A DNA stretch of 9,574 bases, taken from NCBI GenBank assembly GCA_947496905.1, contig CANMEW010000048.1:1-9574 (forward strand), written 5' to 3'. The DNA is from Rickettsiales bacterium. GTDB taxonomy: Bacteria; Pseudomonadota; Alphaproteobacteria; Rickettsiales; UBA1997. The first letter of the stretch is position 1. Each line of letters begins with the position of its first letter. Of the stretch, positions 7,361 through 9,574 are shown piece by piece. A model generated the notes under the pieces. The model ran no database searches and was not told the origin of the DNA. It saw nothing but the letters and a program-made list of their open reading frames with translations. Both the position numbers and the translations under genes were made by a program.

Positions 7361-8795
7361 ATTTTTGATTATTTTTAGCCATCTCCAGCAGCAATTTACT
7401 TACCTCGAAGCGCTCGCCATATTTTTTATTTAACTCCTGCAACTTACTCACCACAGTCTGGATTCCGAGAGAATCTGCGTAGCTTAACACACCGCCACGG
7501 AACGCTGGAAATCCTGCCCCCATGATCATCGCCATGTCTAAATAACGCGCATTTTTCACGACATTTTCTTCCAAGCATTTTGCTGCTTCATTGACCATTG
7601 TTAGAATGCAGCGATCGATTATTTCTGAATCGGCGATGAGAGTTTGCCGAATATTTTTCTCCGCTCTAAGTGCAGATAAAATTTCTTCAATTCGCGGATT
7701 TATTCTGTTTTCTGCGTTGTGAATGTAGAAGCCTTGTCCCACTTTTTTCCCCAAGAGATCTTTGTGATTCTTGTAAATCTCATCAAGAATGTCAGCGACT
7801 CTCATGCGCTGCCCGTAAGCCTCAAACAATGAGTGAGCAACTTTTGCAGCAACATCAATTCCCACCACATCGGTCAAAATAAATGGCCCCATCGGCATGC
7901 CGAAATTTTCCATCACCTGATCAATTCTTTTGATTTCAGCGCCCTCTTGCAGCAAATAAGATGCCTCATTCATGCAGGGCAGGAGGATGCGATTAACCAA
8001 AAAGCCGGCAACATCCTTCACCACAATCGGAGTTTTTCCGAGTTTTTTTGAAAGCCTAACGATTGCCGCAACAGTTTTGTCGGAAGTTTTTTCGCCGCGA
8101 ATTACCTCCACCAAAGGCATGCGATTCACCGGATTAAAAAAATGCATACCCGCGAAGCGCTCAGGATTCTGTAGAGCATGCGCCATTTCTGAAATTGAGA
8201 GAGATGATGTGTTGGAGGCGATGATTGCGTCTTTTGCTAAGTAAGCTTCTGCTTCAGCCAAGATTCTTTTTTTCACCGCAATATTTTCGACCACTGCCTC
8301 AATCACAATTTCAGCTTTTTCAAAGCCAGCAAAATCAAGTCCAGCACTGATGTTAGCAAGTTTCATACTAACTTGTTCTGGAACAATTTTTTTAATTTTT
8401 TTCAGCTGATTAAAAATTGTGATGACCTGCTGGTAGCCAAGAGCAATGGCATTTTGAGTGATGTCCTTAACACGAATGTCGATGTTGTTATTGGCGAAGA
8501 GCCAAGCAATTCCTCCTCCCATCACGCCAGCACCAAGTAATGCCGCGCTTGTAATTTCCTTAGTTCCAACAACATCTTCCTCAATTCCAGAATCTTTTTT
8601 TAGGGCTTCATTGGTGAAGAAAATCTCGATTAAATTTTTGGAGATGTCGCTGACGCATAATTCGCAAAATGCCTCGAGCTCAGTTTTGAAACCGCGGCTT
8701 ACGTAAGTTTTTCCGTAAGTTCGCTTGATCACCTCTAAAGCCGAATGGAGCGGGATAGTGACCTTTGGTTTTTTCGTACAAATCCTTTTGGGCAA
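7350..8795 (-). CDS. fadJ: 3-hydroxyacyl-CoA dehydrogenase part of a frame-broken FadJ/FadB-type enzyme
   Basis: This ORF (481 codons from a TTG) carries the dehydrogenase half of the beta-oxidation multifunctional enzyme, which oxidises L-3-hydroxyacyl-CoA to 3-ketoacyl-CoA with NAD+. Visible are the linker helix (ALEVIKRTYGK, 19-29; ELCVSDISKNLIEIFFTNEALKK), the Rossmann motif GAGVMGGG at 88-95, SNTSS at 194-198, catalytic H218 and N221 in MHFFNPV, E230 in VEVIRG, the first C-terminal HCDH domain (DVAGFLVNRIL, FGMPMGPF at 298-305) and a second one to the end (MVNEAA; GAGFPAFRGG at 426-435). The first 17 codons do not fit the family; homology starts at codon 18 (8744), exactly where the upstream hydratase frame leaves it. 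No ATG precedes the NAD motif; a GTG at 8730-8732 is the only other plausible start. Joined to the upstream frame, the product would be about 719 residues, normal for FadB/FadJ (about 715-730). FadJ versus FadB is not settled. Confidence 0.88.
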   Translation of the reverse strand: MPKRICTKKPKVTIPLHSALEVIKRTYGKTYVSRGFKTELEAFCELCVSDISKNLIEIFFTNEALKKDSGIEEDVVGTKEITSAALLGAGVMGGGIAWLFANNNIDIRVKDITQNAIALGYQQVITIFNQLKKIKKIVPEQVSMKLANISAGLDFAGFEKAEIVIEAVVENIAVKKRILAEAEAYLAKDAIIASNTSSLSISEMAHALQNPERFAGMHFFNPVNRMPLVEVIRGEKTSDKTVAAIVRLSKKLGKTPIVVKDVAGFLVNRILLPCMNEASYLLQEGAEIKRIDQVMENFGMPMGPFILTDVVGIDVAAKVAHSLFEAYGQRMRVADILDEIYKNHKDLLGKKVGQGFYIHNAENRINPRIEEILSALRAEKNIRQTLIADSEIIDRCILTMVNEAAKCLEENVVKNARYLDMAMIMGAGFPAFRGGVLSYADSLGIQTVVSKLQELNKKYGERFEVSKLLLEMAKNNQKFIA

Positions 8796-9510
8796 GGTAA
8801 AAAATTACGAATTTTCCGCAAAATAATGACTCGAAAATGAAGCGTCTTTTTTTGGCGTCAGACCTTTTTTGCAGGTAAGAATTTCGCTCACCATTTTGCA
8901 AAATTTCGGTCACGAAATGTCCGAGTTTTTCTTCTAGAAACTCTGCGCGAATGATGTCGTCAACGAGTCCGATCTTCAGCGCTTTTTTGGCATCAACAGA
9001 CTTGCCAGACAGAATAATTTTTAGTGATTCTTGCAATCCAACCAAGCTTGGCAGGCGCTGCGTTCCGCCGAATCCAGGAATGATCCCAAGACTAACTTCT
9101 GGCAGGCCAAGTAAAGTTCTTGGATTAGCAATTGCGACGCGGTATTGGCAAGCGAGAGCAAGCTCTAAACCGCCACCAAGGCAGGCGCCGTCGATTACGG
9201 CGATGGTTGGAATTTTTAATTGGGCAATGTTTGTGAGAATATTTTGACCGCGCGAAACTTTTTCGAAGGCGTCTTGCGGGTCGCGAATAGCCTTGATTTC
9301 ATTGATGTCAGCTCCGGCGATGAAGATGTCTTTTTTTGCGCTGGTAATGAGCAGAACGCGAATTGCTTTGTTGCCGTCAATTACGTTCAAAGCCTTCTCT
9401 AACTCCTCCAACACTGGCGCCGAGAGCTTGTTAATTTTTTCGTTCGGCAAATCAAAAACTAAATTTGCGACGCCATTTTTTTCGATTGAGAGCGTGAGAG
9501 TATTGGGCAT
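8680..9510 (-). CDS. fadJ: Enoyl-CoA hydratase part of a frame-broken FadJ/FadB-type enzyme
   Basis: The N-terminal crotonase half of the same enzyme, which hydrates trans-2-enoyl-CoA. The fold is intact up to about residue 190: AGADINEI at 65-72 (CoA/oxyanion-hole region), ACLGGGLELALACQYR at 109-124 with the first catalytic Glu at 116, and LGLPEVSLGIIPGFGGTQRLP at 134-154 with the second at E138. Residues 218-255 (AKKRRFIFE..., then KTKGHYPAP at 247-255) are the long linker helix of fused multifunctional enzymes, not the end of a stand-alone hydratase. After P255 (codon 8746-8748) the frame runs through 21 unrelated residues to a stop at 8680-8682, while the family sequence continues in the +1 frame. 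The ATG at 9508-9510 is preceded by GCCAC and has no Shine-Dalgarno sequence. The gene converges on cyaY. Confidence 0.88.
   Translation of the reverse strand: MPNTLTLSIEKNGVANLVFDLPNEKINKLSAPVLEELEKALNVIDGNKAIRVLLITSAKKDIFIAGADINEIKAIRDPQDAFEKVSRGQNILTNIAQLKIPTIAVIDGACLGGGLELALACQYRVAIANPRTLLGLPEVSLGIIPGFGGTQRLPSLVGLQESLKIILSGKSVDAKKALKIGLVDDIIRAEFLEEKLGHFVTEILQNGERNSYLQKRSDAKKRRFIFESLFCGKFVIFYLAQKDLYEKTKGHYPAPFGFRGDQANLRKNLRKPRFQN
8740..8754 (-). other. Frame-change point inside fadJ (one extra base relative to a fused ORF)
   Basis: On the minus strand the hydratase frame reads GHYPAP (8746-8763) and then loses homology. The dehydrogenase frame, one base further on, gives SALEVIKRTYGK from 8744. 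Skipping one base in this stretch (minus strand CCCGCTCCATTCGGC) rebuilds a continuous HYPAP-SALEVIK linker. A one-base insertion, a sequencing or assembly error, or a +1 programmed shift (a CCC Pro codon is present at 8752-8754) would all give this pattern. There is no long homopolymer here. Confidence 0.85.
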
Positions 9511-9526
9511 GTGGCGATGGGAATTA

Positions 9527-9574
9527 AGGAACCTCTGAAAAACCTAGATTTTTCGAGAAATTTTTAGGAAGAAA
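9527..9574. repeat. Start of a second copy of the dispersed intergenic element (cut by the window end)
   Basis: From the AAGGAACCTCTGAAAA end, this stretch follows the left part of the 141-279 element in the same orientation. Shared blocks in order are CCTCT/CTTCT, an A-run, AGATTTTT, GAG, and AATTTTTAGG. By eye most positions over about 36 nt (146-181 against 9532-9568) agree, with a few small gaps. It begins 16 nt upstream of the fadJ start codon, so like the first copy it sits immediately 5' of a gene. The right half lies outside the window. Confidence 0.6.

Noticed and set aside
7670..8706. Several plus-strand ORFs of 70-90 codons opposite the dehydrogenase
   Set aside because: All lie antisense to well-conserved dehydrogenase sequence and have no recognisable features.
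8680..9510. Two independent, normally organised genes for hydratase and dehydrogenase
   Set aside because: The hydratase frame contains the fused-enzyme linker up to GHYPAP, and homology continues in the other frame one base later, so an original single ORF is far more likely.

Overview
This AT-rich window comes from a Gram-negative bacterium, most likely a proteobacterium. An outer-membrane beta-barrel protein with a signal peptide and terminal Phe, a CyaY-type frataxin and a FadB/FadJ-type beta-oxidation enzyme support this. The 72-residue IF-1 and the style of the TopA tail lean towards Alphaproteobacteria, but I cannot place it below that with confidence. None of the seven complete gene starts has a Shine-Dalgarno sequence, and three have CCAC directly before ATG.

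Layout, left to right: (1) the last 42 codons of a LamG/concanavalin-like protein, + strand. (2) A 166-bp gap mostly filled by a 139-bp MITE-like element with 17-bp terminal inverted repeats, a possible 4-bp target duplication (TTCA) and nested internal hairpins. (3) metF, starting 16 nt after the element. (4) A tight + strand series: infA, topA, a soluble PAS-GAF histidine kinase, an outer-membrane beta-barrel protein and cyaY. From topA to cyaY the gaps are only 6 to 21 nt, so these four are probably co-transcribed. (5) On the - strand, convergent with cyaY and overlapping it by 11 bp, a FadJ/FadB-type bifunctional enzyme. It is broken into an enoyl-CoA hydratase ORF and a 3-hydroxyacyl-CoA dehydrogenase ORF by a one-base frame change in the inter-domain linker. 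(6) The start of a second copy of the intergenic element, cut by the window end, just upstream of that gene.

The genes are mostly housekeeping: one-carbon metabolism (metF), translation initiation (infA), DNA supercoiling (topA), Fe-S/iron handling (cyaY) and fatty-acid beta-oxidation (fadJ). The histidine kinase has no response regulator beside it, and I cannot assign the beta-barrel protein to a named family. I see no phage, CRISPR, tRNA, rRNA or defence genes and no convincing new multi-gene system. The points most worth a second look are the structured intergenic element, the fadJ frame break and the missing Shine-Dalgarno sequences.
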